Positions 1-8,355 of a stretch of DNA of 59,622 nt are shown piece after piece (the first letter of the stretch is position 1; every line of letters begins with the position of its first letter). A program made the position numbers and the translations under genes. Source of the stretch: Chitinispirillia bacterium (GTDB lineage: Bacteria > Fibrobacterota > Chitinivibrionia > Chitinivibrionales > Chitinispirillaceae); contig WRCH01000003.1 in the NCBI GenBank assembly GCA_009784115.1, positions 1 to 59,622 on the forward strand, in the 5' to 3' direction. The notes beneath the pieces are model-generated. The model made no database searches and was not told where the DNA came from. It was given only the letters and a program-made list of their open reading frames with translations.

Positions 1-142
1 CAACACAACACACAAACAAGGCGCTTGTGGGGGGGGCAAAAAAAAAAAAAAAAAAAAATTTTTTTTTTTTTTTTTTTTTTTCCCGCCGCGTGATAAAACC
101 AGAAAAAAAACCCAAAAGAAGGGGGGGGGGGGGGGGGGGGTC
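1..142. other. low-complexity contig edge (poly-A, poly-T, poly-G)
   Basis: A run of A (about 39-58) passes directly into a run of T (59-81), and a G run of about 20 follows at 121-140. No coding or regulatory structure is visible. Such abutting homopolymers are typical of low-quality read ends or assembly edges, so I treat this stretch as probable artefact and do not call the small reading frame that crosses it. Confidence 0.75.
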
Positions 143-244
143 GCATTTGTCAAGCGCGCCGACATATACATTGTTCTCTCCGATTCCGATATTATCAAAG
201 CCGAGCAGCAAGGATATCAACACCGTAAATTACTAAATGCGTAA
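143..244 (+). CDS. C-terminal fragment of an unidentified protein (partial)
   Basis: Directly after the poly-G run, one frame reads 33 codons with ordinary amino-acid composition (beginning AFVKRADIYIVLSDSD and ending HRKLLNA) and stops with TAA at 242-244. The other frames in this stretch are poorer. It looks like the tail of a gene cut off by the contig edge. I do not recognise the family and 33 residues are too few to assign one. Confidence 0.4.
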   Translation, partial: AFVKRADIYIVLSDSDIIKAEQQGYQHRKLLNA

Positions 245-272
245 GGCATATACAAAGTAATTATGAATATTT

Positions 273-300
273 TTGTCTTGATGCGCGGGATTTATATTAT
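273..300 (+). promoter_or_regulatory. candidate sigma70 promoter for proA
   Basis: A TTGTCT hexamer (273-278), a 16-base spacer and TATTAT (295-300) lie about 115 bases upstream of the proA start, in the only gap before the gene. Confidence 0.35.
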
Positions 301-414
301 TAACGTTACCGACAACTCGTCACAGAAAGAGCCGGTTGAAATGGCGGTGAAGCAGCGGTGTTTTTATTTTACAAATAGTTGATTTTTTACTTGAGTATCC
401 CGGAGTCAAAAAAA

Positions 415-1680
415 ATGGAAAATTCTGAATTAGAAAAAACAGTAAATGATATCGCATGTAAAGGACGCAAAGCGTCGCTCATCCTGCAAAACATCTCCTC
501 ACAAAGTGTTGACAATGCGCTTCTGAAAATGGCTGATTACCTTCAGTCAAACAAGCCGTCACTCCAAGAAGAGAACAAAAAAGACCTTGAAGCCGGAAAG
601 AAAAAAGGGTTGTCACCAGCGATGCTTGACCGCCTTACTCTTTCTGATAAAACGCTTGATTCTATGATTAACGGTTTGAGAGAAGTTGCCGCTCTAAGTA
701 GTCCGGTAGGGACATTTTACGAAGAGCGCGTTCGTCCCAATGGACTTAACATAAGCAAGATGCGCGTACCTATCGGTGTGATTGGTATCATATATGAATC
801 ACGTCCAAATGTGACTGTTGACGCCGCCGCTATCTGCCTTAAAAGCCGCAACGCGGTGATTCTCAGGGGCGGGTCAGAAGCCTTTTACTCAAACAGCGCA
901 CTTTGCGCTTTGTTTTCAAAGTGTCTTGAAGAAGCCGGACTTCCATCATCGGCTTTACAGTTTATCCCAACAACCGACAGAGCGGCTGTTGAACTCATGC
1001 TCACTAAGGATGAACAGATTGATCTTATAATCCCAAGAGGCGGAGAGAGCTTAATACGAATGGTAGCGGAGAAATCCCGTATCCCCGTAATAAAACACTA
1101 TAACGGGATCTGCCACGTATATATATCCGCTAATGCCGATATGCAAAAAGCAATCCCTATCGCAATAAACGCGAAAGTTCAGCGGCCCGGGGTGTGCAAC
1201 GCGATGGAGACGCTTATTTTGGATGTTGGACTTGATTTACAGAAGCGTCAATCCATAATTACCGCGTTGCTTGACAAAGGCGTTACTCTTTATGGGGATG
1301 ATGAATGTTTACAACTGTCTGATAAAATTATCGCGGCTGATAAAAAGGCGTGGGGTGAGGAGTATCTTGATCTGCGGTTAAATGTAAAGACTGTAAACGG
1401 GGTTGATGAGGCTATCGCTCACATCAATACTTACGGTTCACGTCATACAGATTCTATTATCAGCGAGAATAAATCAGAGCAGGAAAAATTTATGACAGAG
1501 GTTGACGCCGCGTCGGTAATGATCAACGCAAGCACCCGTTTTGCAGACGGCGGAGAGTACGGCATGGGCTGTGAGATCGGTATATCAACCGATAAACTGC
1601 ACTCACGCGGGCCTATGGGGATTGATGATCTTACCACGTATAAGTGGGTTGTGCGGGGGGATGGGCAGGTTAGAGGGTAG
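415..1680 (+). CDS. proA: gamma-glutamyl phosphate reductase
   Basis: Second step of proline biosynthesis: NADPH-dependent reduction of gamma-glutamyl phosphate to glutamate 5-semialdehyde in the cytoplasm. The 421-residue product has the ALDH-like fold signatures of the family: IYESRPNVTVDAAA and RGGSEAFYSN in the nucleotide-binding half, and QRPGVCNAMETL around the catalytic cysteine. Length is normal. An in-frame TTG at 379 would add 12 residues, but GGAG at 402-405 sits nine bases before the ATG at 415, so I take that ATG. No proB is visible in the window. hisI follows after a gap containing hairpins. Identification is secure. Confidence 0.95.
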   Translation: MENSELEKTVNDIACKGRKASLILQNISSQSVDNALLKMADYLQSNKPSLQEENKKDLEAGKKKGLSPAMLDRLTLSDKTLDSMINGLREVAALSSPVGTFYEERVRPNGLNISKMRVPIGVIGIIYESRPNVTVDAAAICLKSRNAVILRGGSEAFYSNSALCALFSKCLEEAGLPSSALQFIPTTDRAAVELMLTKDEQIDLIIPRGGESLIRMVAEKSRIPVIKHYNGICHVYISANADMQKAIPIAINAKVQRPGVCNAMETLILDVGLDLQKRQSIITALLDKGVTLYGDDECLQLSDKIIAADKKAWGEEYLDLRLNVKTVNGVDEAIAHINTYGSRHTDSIISENKSEQEKFMTEVDAASVMINASTRFADGGEYGMGCEIGISTDKLHSRGPMGIDDLTTYKWVVRGDGQVRG

Positions 1681-1749
1681 AGGGGCGGGAACTCGGGGAC
1701 GTGAGGATCTCGAAGGTGCAGAGATCACGAGAACTCAGGAGTGCGAAAG

Positions 1750-1793
1750 CCCCGGGCGGTGCCCGGGGATGTTGATGTTACCCCGTTGGGGTA
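1750..1793. repeat. pair of short GC-rich hairpins downstream of proA
   Basis: CCCCGGGC (1750-1757) pairs with GCCCGGGG (1761-1768) over a three-base loop. TACCCC (1779-1784) pairs with GGGGTA (1788-1793) over another three-base loop. A third weaker pair, TCTCG/CGAGA, lies just upstream. No T-tract follows, so this is not a classical terminator. It looks like an interspersed palindromic repeat unit in the proA-hisI gap. Confidence 0.55.
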
Positions 1794-1844
1794 CGGAAAA
1801 AGAAAATCATCATCACATAAAATCTAAACTAAAAGGATATGGGT

Positions 1845-2198
1845 ATGGGGCTTGTTGACATTGCAAAGTTTGATGGTAATGGATTAGTTACAGCTATCGC
1901 TCAGGACTTCACCACTAACGAAGTTCTCATGATCGCTTACATGAACAAAGAGACGCTTACGGAGACGCTTGAGAGCGGAGATATGGTTTATTGGAGCAGA
2001 AGCCGTCAGAAGAGATGGAAAAAAGGTGAGACCTCCGGCAACGTGCAGAAGGTGCGGGAAGTTTATATTGACTGCGATGGTGACGCGCTTCTGTTTAAGA
2101 TTGATCAAACTGGCCCGGCGTGTCATGAAAATTACCCCTCCTGCTTTTACAGAAAGAAAGAAAACGGCGAATGGAAAATTTGCGCCTCAAAAATATAA
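1845..2198 (+). CDS. hisI: phosphoribosyl-AMP cyclohydrolase
   Basis: Third step of histidine biosynthesis: Zn-dependent ring opening of phosphoribosyl-AMP. The product has the family's YWSRSRQKRWKKGETSGN motif and the metal-binding series DCDGDALL, GPACH and PSCF, which supply the three cysteines and the Asp residues. It is a HisI-only protein of about 117 residues with no fused HisE pyrophosphohydrolase domain. Two ATGs lie in frame (1839 and 1845). AAAAGG at 1832-1837 leaves usable spacing only for the second. The 3' end overlaps alr by 28 bases, which suggests translational coupling, although the two pathways are unrelated. Confidence 0.94.
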   Translation: MGLVDIAKFDGNGLVTAIAQDFTTNEVLMIAYMNKETLTETLESGDMVYWSRSRQKRWKKGETSGNVQKVREVYIDCDGDALLFKIDQTGPACHENYPSCFYRKKENGEWKICASKI

Positions 2199-3352
2199 AG
2201 GATGAACTGACTTATTCGCCTTATGTAGAGATATCGCTTGATAATCTTCTTCATAATTTGGCGCAGATACGCTCTGTGCTGCCGGCCGGTATTGGTCAGA
2301 TTGCGGTTGTCAAGGACTGTGCATACGGATGCGGCAGCGTTCAAATTGCTTCTGTGTTGGAAAAACGGGGCAGCGTAGAGTTTTTTGCGGTCGCGCGTCC
2401 GCAGGAGGCTTTTTACTTGCGAGAATCAGGGATTAATGCTCCTGTGCTTATACTTGGGCAAGCTGATGATAATGAAATCTGTTTGAGTGTAAAGCAAAAT
2501 ATCATTTTTACACTGAATGATCTGAGTGATATCAATCACTGGAAAAAATTAGGGGTTGATATCCGCTTTCATCTTCACGTTGATACAGGGATGAACCGTA
2601 TGGGAATTCTTCCCGCGGAAATCAGTGATGTGATTGATCAACTCAAAAACGCCTCAAATCTGCACTTAGAGGGTATCTATACCCACATGGCGTCAGCAGA
2701 TGAGATAAACACATCAACAGTAAATAATCAGCTGAACAAATTTACATATTGTATTGATCAACTACGATCGGCAGACCTCTCCCCTGCCCATATTCATTAC
2801 GGAAACAGCGCGGCGTTTCTTCGGTTTCCGATTGATGGATGTACGCTTGTGCGTCCCGGCATAGCTCTTTACGGATGCAACCCTGATCCTGCTCAAGATT
2901 TTAATGTAAATTTGAAGCAAGCCGCCTCTCTAAAATCACGTGTTGTCAAAATGAAAAAAGTTGCAGCCGGTGAACCGGTCTCTTACTGCGGAAATTATAT
3001 CACAGAAAAAGAGACATACATTGCGACAATCGCACTTGGATACGCTCACGGTCTCCCCCGTTTTTTAAGCAATGCCGGCGAAGTGCTTATCGGCGGAAAG
3101 CGTTACCGCATCGCGGGTAACGTGACAATGGATTATATAATGGTGGACGCGGGGCCAAATCCGGAAATAATTATCGGTGATGATGTTGTTGCTATAGGTC
3201 AACAGGGAGAAGAGACAATAACCGCTGATGAAATTGCTCTTCACGGCAAAACAATCGGCTATGAGATCCTATGTAATCTTGGAACTTCTATCGACAGATT
3301 TTACATGCTGGATGGAAAAGTCATCCGGCACGATAAGGGATTTATTTTTTAA
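2171..3352 (+). CDS. alr: alanine racemase (PLP-dependent)
   Basis: Interconverts L- and D-alanine for peptidoglycan. The 393-residue protein has the fold-type III order: N-terminal VEISLDNLLHNL, the PLP lysine in AVVKDCAYGCG (most family members have KANAYGHG, so the flanking residues are divergent), HLHVDTGMNRMGI, HYGNSAA, RPGIALYG, and the C-terminal beta domain with IALGYAHGLPR and NVTMDYIMVDAG. The ATG at 2171 lies inside hisI. An internal TTG (2180) or CTG (2207) cannot be excluded, since the conserved part only begins near residue 16. It is probably transcribed with hisI. Confidence 0.92.
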   Translation: MENLRLKNIKDELTYSPYVEISLDNLLHNLAQIRSVLPAGIGQIAVVKDCAYGCGSVQIASVLEKRGSVEFFAVARPQEAFYLRESGINAPVLILGQADDNEICLSVKQNIIFTLNDLSDINHWKKLGVDIRFHLHVDTGMNRMGILPAEISDVIDQLKNASNLHLEGIYTHMASADEINTSTVNNQLNKFTYCIDQLRSADLSPAHIHYGNSAAFLRFPIDGCTLVRPGIALYGCNPDPAQDFNVNLKQAASLKSRVVKMKKVAAGEPVSYCGNYITEKETYIATIALGYAHGLPRFLSNAGEVLIGGKRYRIAGNVTMDYIMVDAGPNPEIIIGDDVVAIGQQGEETITADEIALHGKTIGYEILCNLGTSIDRFYMLDGKVIRHDKGFIF

Positions 3353-3422
3353 CGACCTTGCCTTTATGAGAAAATAAAATTTTAGATGCGAAACAGAGGG
3401 TAAAAACGTACTTTATAGTTAT

Positions 3423-3950
3423 ATGATGAAACTAATATACAAAGAGCAAGGCACCGGTATAATCTGCGCCATAGATAAAGATAAAATCTGGGTGTTGACT
3501 AATATCGGTGACAGTTCATGCGCGGCAAAAAAGAAAGAGTGCAAAGTTGGGTGCGGAACGTGTTCCACCCGTAAGACAGAGCGCAGATTTTCCATCACTA
3601 TAGAAAATCCTGATCAATACATAATCGGTGACAGTATAAATTTTAGCCGATTTGTCCCCGAACCTAATTTAATCAGCTTTCTTGTATTTGGGACGCCGAT
3701 ATTTTTTGCGTTGATAACTATTGTTTGCTGGCTTTTAGCGGCGCCTCAAAAAATTGAATCCGGCCCTGCGCTTTTATCCACAGCCGCCGCGTTTTTTAGT
3801 GCGTTTTTTATTTTAATGATCATTGATACACTTTTCAAAAAACGATATCCCGCAACTGTAATCAACGATAAGAATATTGACAATACAAAAATCTGCTCCG
3901 CACAATTTACAGATGAGATAACACTTAAAGGAGCAGTGAATGAGTATTGA
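3423..3950 (+). CDS. RseC/MucC-like membrane protein with N-terminal cysteine cluster
   Basis: The 175-residue protein has a beta-rich N-terminus (GTGIICAIDKDKIWVL), a cysteine cluster (SSCAAKKKECKVGCGTCS, about residues 36-54), then two hydrophobic helices around residues 80-103 and 114-133 and a short charged tail. This matches the SoxR-reducing-system RseC/MucC family, inner-membrane proteins tied to envelope stress regulation in E. coli and to electron-transfer complexes elsewhere. No rnf/rsx or rpoE genes are nearby, so the partner is unknown. The last 11 bases overlap the TPR gene. Two adjacent ATGs (3423 and 3426) are possible starts, with no clear Shine-Dalgarno. Confidence 0.75.
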   Translation: MMKLIYKEQGTGIICAIDKDKIWVLTNIGDSSCAAKKKECKVGCGTCSTRKTERRFSITIENPDQYIIGDSINFSRFVPEPNLISFLVFGTPIFFALITIVCWLLAAPQKIESGPALLSTAAAFFSAFFILMIIDTLFKKRYPATVINDKNIDNTKICSAQFTDEITLKGAVNEY

Positions 3951-5523
3951 AGAGTGGCTCGATTTACCGGATCTTATTGACAAAGCTCAAGAGCTGCTTG
4001 AACTCGGTTTTTTTGAGGAAGCGCAAAAACTGCTTGATCAATATAAAGATGTTTACTCAAATGACTGGGAGATTCACTTCCTATACTCGCGGTTGTTTGC
4101 GGAACAAAATATGCCGCGCGCTGCTATCCGGTTTCTCTTAAATGGATTGAGGATTGAACGCGATAACGTCGATTGTCTTCTTGGACTGTTCTACGCTCAC
4201 GCAATGATGGATCAGGTAAAAAAGGGCGGGAAATTTCTTCTAAAAGCGCAAAAACACCACCCTTATAATGAATTAGTCTGGTCAGCGCTTATTTGGTATT
4301 ACACGGAGATAAATAATCCGCAGAAAGCGATTTTTTGCTTTGAAGAAGCAGTAAAAATCAATCAGGATAATCCGGAAACATTTCGTAACGCCGGGATCGC
4401 GTACAGCCAATTGGGACGCTTTGAAGATATGCAAAAATGTTATCAGAAGACTCTTGATATAAATCCGGCATTTGAAGAGGCGCGTGATCTTCTCGCTGAT
4501 CATTTCATTTTCATAAACAAAGCGGATGAAGCAGTTAAACTCTATGATGAAGCTCTCAAAAATTCGCCGAAAAATATTCATCTTATGTCAAAACTTGTTT
4601 TCTGCTTTTCGCAAAACAATCAGCTTGACAAAGCGACAGCGGCTGCCAAAAAAACTATCTCCCTTTACCCTAATTCTCTTATTGGCTATATTGATCTGGC
4701 TTACGTACATTTGAACACCGAACGCATCGAAGACGCTATTATAATGGCGCAAAAAGCGATCAACGTCGCTCCAATAGATACCGAAGGGTACCGGGTGATG
4801 GGCATCGCTCTTTCTGAGAAAAATGATTTTGAAGGCGCTGAAAAGTACTTTGAAAAAGCGATAACGCTTGATCCGGAAAACATTGAGGCGCTGAGAGACT
4901 ATTATCATCATTTACGCAACGCCGATAAATATGAAGAGATGATAGCAATTGTTAACAAAGTGATAGAGCTTGAACACCCGTACTGCACAGAAGATTACTG
5001 TTTTTTAGCAGACTACTACAGAGGAGAGTCGCAAAACTTAAAAGCGTTTCACTACCTTAACCGCGCTTACAAAAGCATGCCCTCGGAAAAAGAACTCCTT
5101 CCGCCGATGATTGGAATAATGTTTGAGCGCGGACATATCAAATACGGAATGTCTGCGTTTGCCGAATTTGTTGAAAAAAGCGGCGGGTGGAATGACTCTA
5201 TTATGAGGCCGTTTATGCAAAACAAAGTACTTCGCGACCGTTTCACTCAGGAGGGGCTTCGTTTTCTGCGGTTTACCGGCGAGCGTCATGTCGAGTTCCG
5301 CAAGTACATCTTCAGACATTATTTATCGCGTTTTGCGTTTATATACTATACAGTGATACTCTGCGCGCTTATGTTTCCGGCGAGCGTTTTATTTGGCTTA
5401 CGCGGAGCGGCAGCCGTAACGCTGATTTACGGAGCGTCGCTTGGCATAATAAAATTATATAAAATCCGCCGTCATAAAAAAATTATCGACGCCGCTGAAG
5501 AAGCGCTTCAGGCTATTGGATAA
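3940..5523 (+). CDS. tetratricopeptide-repeat protein with C-terminal membrane pair
   Basis: 527 residues. At least eight TPR-like helical pairs run from about residue 10 to 390, clearest at NPETFRNAGIAYSQLGRFED, NSLIGYIDLAYVHLNTERIED and DTEGYRVMGIALSEKNDFEG. Two hydrophobic segments follow near the C-terminus (about 455-475 and 478-497), then a short basic tail. The TPR array therefore probably faces the cytoplasm on a tail-type anchor. AAAGGAG precedes the ATG and the start overlaps the RseC-like gene by 11 bases, so the two are coupled and may act together at the membrane. The function is not recognisable from sequence. Confidence 0.8.
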   Translation: MSIEEWLDLPDLIDKAQELLELGFFEEAQKLLDQYKDVYSNDWEIHFLYSRLFAEQNMPRAAIRFLLNGLRIERDNVDCLLGLFYAHAMMDQVKKGGKFLLKAQKHHPYNELVWSALIWYYTEINNPQKAIFCFEEAVKINQDNPETFRNAGIAYSQLGRFEDMQKCYQKTLDINPAFEEARDLLADHFIFINKADEAVKLYDEALKNSPKNIHLMSKLVFCFSQNNQLDKATAAAKKTISLYPNSLIGYIDLAYVHLNTERIEDAIIMAQKAINVAPIDTEGYRVMGIALSEKNDFEGAEKYFEKAITLDPENIEALRDYYHHLRNADKYEEMIAIVNKVIELEHPYCTEDYCFLADYYRGESQNLKAFHYLNRAYKSMPSEKELLPPMIGIMFERGHIKYGMSAFAEFVEKSGGWNDSIMRPFMQNKVLRDRFTQEGLRFLRFTGERHVEFRKYIFRHYLSRFAFIYYTVILCALMFPASVLFGLRGAAAVTLIYGASLGIIKLYKIRRHKKIIDAAEEALQAIG

Positions 5524-5534
5524 CGGTCATCGCT

Positions 5535-6092
5535 ATGAAACCAAAACTACTCCTTCATATCTGCTGCGCACCGGATGAAGCATATGCCGTTGAGGTATTA
5601 AGGGAGTTGTATGAGCTGCACTGTTTTTTTTGCAATCCGAATATCTTCCCTGACAAAGAGTATGAGCTGCGATTAAATGAAGCGCAAAAAGCTGCTGAAA
5701 TCTACGGAGTCCCATTTATCTATGATGATTATCTGCCCGATCTTTGGGTACAATCTGTAAACGGATTGACAGACACGCCGGAGGGAGGAGAGCGGTGCCG
5801 CGCCTGTTTTTACTTACGTCTTTCACGCACCGCCGCAAAGTGCGCAGCTATGGGGCGGACTGACTTTGCCACAGTAATGAGCGTATCACCGCATAAAAAT
5901 GTTAAGATGCTTGATGAGGCCGGAAACTTGGCGGCTAATGAATACGAGGTATCATACATCCCGTTTAACTTCAAAAAAAGTGACGGCTTCCGCAAAAGTA
6001 TTGAGCTTAGCCATAAGCTTGGTCTTTACAGACAGAATTATTGCGGATGCGAGCTTAGTTATATAGAGACAAAAGCGAGAGTGAATTCATAA
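5535..6092 (+). CDS. queH: epoxyqueuosine reductase QueH (DUF208 family)
   Basis: Catalyses the last step of queuosine synthesis in tRNA, reducing epoxyqueuosine without cobalamin, as the non-homologous replacement for QueG. The 185-residue protein carries all family cysteine motifs: HICCAPD at residues 8-14, RCRACFY with C88 and C91, and a C-terminal YRQNYCGC with C170 and C172. These ligate the Fe-S and metal centre in characterised members. The gene begins 12 bases after the TPR gene on the same strand and ends the leftmost + strand run. It is convergent with the UbiB-like gene. Confidence 0.9.
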   Translation: MKPKLLLHICCAPDEAYAVEVLRELYELHCFFCNPNIFPDKEYELRLNEAQKAAEIYGVPFIYDDYLPDLWVQSVNGLTDTPEGGERCRACFYLRLSRTAAKCAAMGRTDFATVMSVSPHKNVKMLDEAGNLAANEYEVSYIPFNFKKSDGFRKSIELSHKLGLYRQNYCGCELSYIETKARVNS

Positions 6093-6174
6093 TAAATGTT
6101 CTCTAAAAGGTATTTATATTACCGTAGCAAAAGCAAATATCACGCCTCTTAATGAGCCAAACCTCAAGACTGGG

Positions 6175-7854
6175 TTACATCTTCTCATGCCGTAAAATAG
6201 ACATCAGTAACATAAAAGCCATAAGCCCTGCAAGAATATATCCGCCAAGCCCTATTATTGAAATTCCATTAAAATACGGACGGACATTTGCATGTACCAC
6301 AATGGATGACCCTACTACAAGAGCGGCGAGCACTACGCCAAAGACGAGCCTGTTTGTTACCTGATCAAATTTTTTAAGTATTGGGTCAAGACCGCGGTGC
6401 TCAAATTCTATGTGCGCCTTGCCCGATTTTACAAGCTGGAGGATATCGCGGCTCTCGGCGGGCAGGTCTCTCAACAGATAAAAAAAATCGTGCGCCGTCT
6501 GGAAAGCGGTCTGCGCAACGCGCAGCGGTGAAAACTGCTCATGTACGAGCTTGGTTGCAAAAGGCTCTAAATGCTCAAGCATGTTAAATTCGGGGTCAAG
6601 TTTGGAGCCTACGCCCTCCATAGTAACAAGCGCTTTTACAAGCAGGTAAAAACCCGGAATAAGTTTGATACGGAATGTGATAAGGATGTGTGTAAGGCGG
6701 CTTAACATTTCGCCGATATTAATCGTCCCTAAGGATTTTGCCGCGTACTCTTCTATAAGCTCTGTGAGCGCGTATTCAAGATCATCGCTCCGTTTTGTCT
6801 GTGATCCGCTTATCTCATTAAATGTGCGCACAATACGTTTAGGATCGCGGCTTACAATTCCAATTATGATACTGCTTAAGTGGCCGCGGCTTGACGGCGT
6901 GAGTATACCTACCATGCCCAAATCCAAAAAACAAAGCACATTGTTTGGCTCTATGAGGATGTTGCCCGGATGAGGATCGGCATGAAAAAAACCGTGATCA
7001 AATATTTGCGTAAGCACGACATTCACCCCATTGGAAGCGATCTCTTTGGGGTCGAGGCCCGATGCTTTGAGCTCATCAATATTTGTTACTTTTATACCGT
7101 CTATAAACTCGGTAGTGAGTACTTTACTTGAGGTAAAATCATGGTATACAAGCGGGATATGGACTGACGGGTTATCTTCAAAATTGCGGCGGAAGTGGTC
7201 AAAGTGCAGAGCCTCCGTATTAAAATCAAGCTCTTTTCTTATTGCGGATGAGAACTCATCAACAAGCTGTACCGGATTAAAATATTGCGCTCCGTAAACG
7301 TGTTTTTCTATAAGGCGGGCGAGCGTGTACATTATTTCGAGGTCTACATTTATAAGTTCAGCGATTTTGGGCCGCTGTACTTTTACCGCTACCCGCGTTC
7401 CGTCGCAAAGCCGCGCCTTATGCACCTGCGCCATTGACGCGGAAGCAAACGGCGCAGGTTCAAAATCCGCGAAAAGTTTGTTCAGCGGTTTTTTAAGCTC
7501 GCTTTCGACAATAGCGCAGGACTCTTTTTGAGAAAAAGGCGCAACCTTATCCTGCAGCGTTTCAAGTGACGAGATGAGTTCAGCGGGCAGAATATCGGGA
7601 CGGTTGCTTGCGAACTGTCCGAGTTTTATAAACGTGGGCCCTAGTTCCTCAAGCGCAAGCCGCACTCTCTCAAAGCGCGAGATTTTTTGTATCCGCCTTC
7701 TCTTTATGCCAAACAGCTGACTGCTTCGCCTGAGAACATTTTCTATATTGACATTAGAAATCAGATCGCCGAATCCGTACTTGACAAGTACAGAGACGAT
7801 CTCTCTGTAGCGGCCAAAATAACGATAATTAGTTATGCCGCGCTTTTTTCTCAC
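6175..7854 (-). CDS. ubiB: UbiB/AarF (ABC1) family atypical kinase
   Basis: 559 residues with the ABC1/UbiB signature: KLGQ in ELGPTFIKLGQFASNRPDIL, the Ala-rich nucleotide loop (APFASASMAQVHKA), VAVKVQRP with the ATP lysine, HADPHPGNI and the metal-binding Asp in CFLDLGMVG. The C-terminus has two hydrophobic helices (about 505-525 and 535-553), as in UbiB. The family consists of membrane-associated ATPases that support isoprenoid-quinone lipid metabolism. Whether the substrate here is ubiquinone, menaquinone or another lipid cannot be told. The start is GTG, overlapping the stop of the phasin-like gene (GTGA), so the pair is translationally coupled. Confidence 0.88.
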   Translation of the reverse strand: MRKKRGITNYRYFGRYREIVSVLVKYGFGDLISNVNIENVLRRSSQLFGIKRRRIQKISRFERVRLALEELGPTFIKLGQFASNRPDILPAELISSLETLQDKVAPFSQKESCAIVESELKKPLNKLFADFEPAPFASASMAQVHKARLCDGTRVAVKVQRPKIAELINVDLEIMYTLARLIEKHVYGAQYFNPVQLVDEFSSAIRKELDFNTEALHFDHFRRNFEDNPSVHIPLVYHDFTSSKVLTTEFIDGIKVTNIDELKASGLDPKEIASNGVNVVLTQIFDHGFFHADPHPGNILIEPNNVLCFLDLGMVGILTPSSRGHLSSIIIGIVSRDPKRIVRTFNEISGSQTKRSDDLEYALTELIEEYAAKSLGTINIGEMLSRLTHILITFRIKLIPGFYLLVKALVTMEGVGSKLDPEFNMLEHLEPFATKLVHEQFSPLRVAQTAFQTAHDFFYLLRDLPAESRDILQLVKSGKAHIEFEHRGLDPILKKFDQVTNRLVFGVVLAALVVGSSIVVHANVRPYFNGISIIGLGGYILAGLMAFMLLMSILRHEKM

Positions 7855-8174
7855 TTGCTCTCTTTCGCCTTAGCCTCGCCGCAGCCGCACTGCTCTCTTT
7901 CAAGTTTGGCGATACGTTTTTGCATCTCTTCAATCTGTTTTTGAGTAGGAATATTCATTTTTTTAAGTGCTGACGCCACTAATTCGCCAACGTAGTTCTC
8001 AATCTCTTTTTTTGTCTCACGCGATTTGCTCACAAGCTCGTCAATGTATCTGCGCCCCTCTTCCTCGCTCATTTTAGCGTCTTGCGTGATCTTTCGCGCG
8101 GCTTCCTCAACCTTATCTACACCCATCATGGCAAATCCTACAGCGGCGTAAACGCTTTTTCTAATTATATCCAT
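7851..8174 (-). CDS. small phasin-like / coiled-coil protein
   Basis: 107 residues. A hydrophobic N-terminal patch (SVYAAVGFAMMG) is followed by an almost uninterrupted amphipathic helix (about 20-95), with PTQKQIEEMQKRIAKLE resembling the C-terminal oligomerisation helix of PhaF/PhaI-type phasins, and a CGCGEAKAKESK tail. An excellent ribosome site (AAAGGAGG, eight bases before ATG) marks the start. It is coupled to the UbiB-like kinase; small phasin-like helical proteins next to ubiB homologues probably assist membrane or lipid association. No polyhydroxyalkanoate synthase is visible, so a PHA-granule role is unsupported. Confidence 0.72.
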   Translation of the reverse strand: MDIIRKSVYAAVGFAMMGVDKVEEAARKITQDAKMSEEEGRRYIDELVSKSRETKKEIENYVGELVASALKKMNIPTQKQIEEMQKRIAKLEREQCGCGEAKAKESK

Positions 8175-8355
8175 AGAAACGGCCTCCTTTATACATTATG
8201 ATAGATTGCAACCATCGTACCAGTATATACGATCGCAGTTATTATATTTTCCCCCCTCCGCCCGCGCAAATCGTATTTTATGTATTCTCTAATAATATGG
8301 GTGAATTCAAAAGTCCGCCCGCCATCTTCCAGCATCAAAAAGGAGTACCGTCACC

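Noticed and set aside
27-236. Open frame of 69 codons across the homopolymer runs
   Set aside because: It translates poly-Lys, poly-Phe and poly-Gly from the artefactual edge; another frame after 143 has better coding character.
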